NCBI GenBank assembly: GCA_947625205.1
Contig: CANQNN010000011.1
Coordinates: forward strand, 24,448 to 88,447
Direction of reading: 5' to 3'
Source of the DNA: an uncultured Lachnospiraceae bacterium
GTDB lineage: Bacteria; Bacillota; Clostridia; Lachnospirales; Lachnospiraceae
Length of the DNA stretch: 64,000 nt
The position numbers and the translations under genes were made by a program. Under the pieces are notes generated by a model, which searched no databases, was not told the origin of the DNA, and worked only from the letters and a program-made list of their open reading frames with translations. Below are positions 62,784 to 64,000 of this stretch, piece after piece (the stretch's first letter is position 1; the number at the start of each line of letters is the position of its first letter).

Positions 62784-63800
62784 TTATCGGCCGGAGGACA
62801 GGTCGGGGAAGATGCACTGCACGAACCGATCTGCGAGGAGTTCCCGCCCGGCGTCGTTGAAGTGGATATAGTCCGTCATATAATTCAGATAATTGTCCTC
62901 GTTGATCGAGCCGTAAAAGTTATCGATGAGCGAGACGCCGCAGTCCATCGTCGCGTCCAGTTCTTTCTGCAGATAGTGGCTCAGCGTTCCGTTGCCCAGA
63001 TCCACACGGTCCCCGTTCTCGAAGTGGCCTTCCTCGTTGATGGTGTGGCAGAACGTGTGTGACATCACAACGATACGGATATACGGGTAGGTATCCTGGA
63101 TCGCCTTGACGCCGGCGCGGAGCGCGCCCGTGTATGTGATGACGTCGTAAGGCGCGTTGGGGTCGTCGCAGGGACGTCCGTTGATGTAGTCGCTGCCGTC
63201 ATACATGACACAGAGGATATCCACGCTGCGCATATCCAGTGAAGCGAGCATTTCCGTCGTGCGGGCGAATGCCTCGTCGTAGCTGTATCCTGCCGCCCGC
63301 CGCATCGTGTCGAAATCGCCTGACGCGAGGCTCTGCGCCACGCAGGGGAACGAGAACGCGTCCAGATAATACCAGTCCTGATAGGACGGATTTTTCATCG
63401 CCATGGTAGTCCCGGTAAAGGAACCGTTGTAGACGGTCGCGCCGGTTTTGGCCGCGATCTGCTCCGCCAGGCCGCCTTCGCCCTGATCCAGAGAAAAAGG
63501 ATCGTCCCCGAGGCACAGGATCGTGGTCACGCCGTCGTCCTCATGCCCTTCCAGCTTGTCGGGGGCAAGCGGGATGATGCTGTCCATCGCCTCGATGTCA
63601 AAATCGGTCGTCTGCACGTTGGGATCGTAGTCGGACGGCACGCCTTTGTTCCAGCTGTACAGCTTGTATGCGGTAAATGCAATGATCAGCACGATGGCAG
63701 CGAGAAGGATAACGTGGATATTTATAGGAGAATGCCTGTCCGGTCTTGCAAGCCCGTCAAGCTCGTCGTCATTTCTTTCCGGTTTTTGATTTTCGCTCAT
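62784..63800 (-). CDS. Membrane-anchored SGNH-fold protein with altered catalytic motifs
   Basis: A 338-residue protein with a charged cytoplasmic start, one membrane segment (IHVILLAAIVLIIAFTAYKL, about residues 28-47) and an external SGNH-like domain. The block I motif reads LCLGDDPFSLDQG, with Asp where GDS has the nucleophile Ser, and the Gly-x-Asn block reads YDGSDYING. Only the terminal D-x-x-H (DYIHFNDAG) is standard. It may have lost hydrolase activity or use a nearby Ser. AAGGAGG lies before ATG 63800 on the reverse strand. It converges on the gene at 61713. The 200 bases beyond it (63801-64000) are A/T-rich with no gene visible. Confidence 0.72.
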   Translation of the reverse strand: MSENQKPERNDDELDGLARPDRHSPINIHVILLAAIVLIIAFTAYKLYSWNKGVPSDYDPNVQTTDFDIEAMDSIIPLAPDKLEGHEDDGVTTILCLGDDPFSLDQGEGGLAEQIAAKTGATVYNGSFTGTTMAMKNPSYQDWYYLDAFSFPCVAQSLASGDFDTMRRAAGYSYDEAFARTTEMLASLDMRSVDILCVMYDGSDYINGRPCDDPNAPYDVITYTGALRAGVKAIQDTYPYIRIVVMSHTFCHTINEEGHFENGDRVDLGNGTLSHYLQKELDATMDCGVSLIDNFYGSINEDNYLNYMTDYIHFNDAGRELLADRFVQCIFPDLSSGR

Positions 63801-64000
63801 GGAAGCCTCCTTCTTACACAGTCTGCGGTCTTTCCTTCCGGCGGCTCAAAAGCGCCGCGCTGTTACTGTCTTTTCATTATTCTACTATGAAAAATTTCAA
63901 AAATCCATGTTTTCTGATTTTTTTGATAGCGTAAATTTACTGTAGGAAAATGAGAGACAGACTGCACCTGAGATGTGCCTAAAATAAGTTTACTGCCTTT

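Noticed and set aside
1..64000. CRISPR array, tRNA, rRNA, prophage or transposon
   Set aside because: No spaced direct repeats, cloverleaf-like sequences, rRNA stretches, integrase or transposase frames were seen.
63801..64000. Coding sequence or strong promoter at the right end
   Set aside because: Only short A/T-rich frames; -10-like sequences lack a well-spaced -35.

Overview
The window looks like a Gram-positive, anaerobic Firmicute, probably a clostridial or Lachnospiraceae-type genome. This is inferred from AAGGAGG-type ribosome sites, extended -10 promoters, and the mix of families present (MBOAT/SGNH pairs, FkbH-ACP, DUF6056/DUF6044-like membrane proteins, GtrA, SPASM radical SAM proteins). 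There is no rRNA, tRNA, transposase, integrase or CRISPR array. Nearly every gene concerns building, decorating or exporting a surface glycan. Flagellin glycosylation, a capsule, or a wall or S-layer glycan all remain possible.

Layout. (1) 1-7.8 kb: a nonulosonic acid (sialic/legionaminic/pseudaminic-type) block with a cytidylyltransferase C-terminus, Gfo/Idh/MocA oxidoreductase, cytidylyltransferase-PseG fusion, DUF4910-type metalloenzyme, NeuB-type synthase, capsule-type transferase and AAC(3)-type acetyltransferase. (2) 7.8-13.6 kb: GT-C/polymerase-like membrane proteins, a Wzx-like flippase and a GtrB-like glycosyltransferase. (3) 13.6-29.9 kb: sugar modification by two formyltransferases, WbqC, a SAM methyltransferase, a ThDP enzyme, three FkbM methyltransferases, two near-duplicate radical SAM proteins, an epimerase, a GT2 enzyme, a DegT aminotransferase and an HMGL-type aldolase. 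(4) 29.9-36.8 kb: CDP-glucose deoxysugar genes (rfbF, a degenerate rfbF copy, rfbH, rfbG), a membrane protein and a GT2 enzyme. (5) 37-41.4 kb: UDP-glucose dehydrogenase, UDP-glucuronate 4-epimerase, GtrB-like GT2 and YdjC/ChbG-like deacetylase. (6) 41.4-63.8 kb: three MBOAT acyltransferases, five SGNH-type proteins, FkbH plus acyl carrier protein plus a VOC protein, GtrA, large membrane proteins, a SPASM radical SAM protein and a UGM-like flavoprotein. Base composition is visibly more G+C-rich after about 37 kb, so the first 37 kb looks like a separately acquired or more variable accessory block.

The main discovery candidate is a set of ten homopolymeric G tracts, each exactly nine G long. 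They lie in or at the start of ten genes: four multi-spanning membrane proteins, three FkbM methyltransferases, a formyltransferase, a GtrB-like transferase and a DegT aminotransferase. Three of these genes (18443-19514, 23654-24857, 31559-33488) are split exactly at the tract and would be restored by losing one G. Two more have the tract at the translation start with an ATG that comes into frame at ten G. This is the signature of slipped-strand phase variation, well known in Campylobacter, here distributed over a Gram-positive glycan locus. The predicted outcome is a combinatorially switching surface glycan.

Other points: RfbF/G/H plus a YerE-like ThDP enzyme suggest a yersiniose-like two-carbon-branched deoxysugar. 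A Rossmann-like module recurs on radical SAM, FkbM and GT2 enzymes. An FkbH-ACP-MBOAT-SGNH set could place glyceryl- or lactyl-type acyl groups on the glycan. The tandem radical SAM genes share a 542-base identical block that suggests gene conversion.
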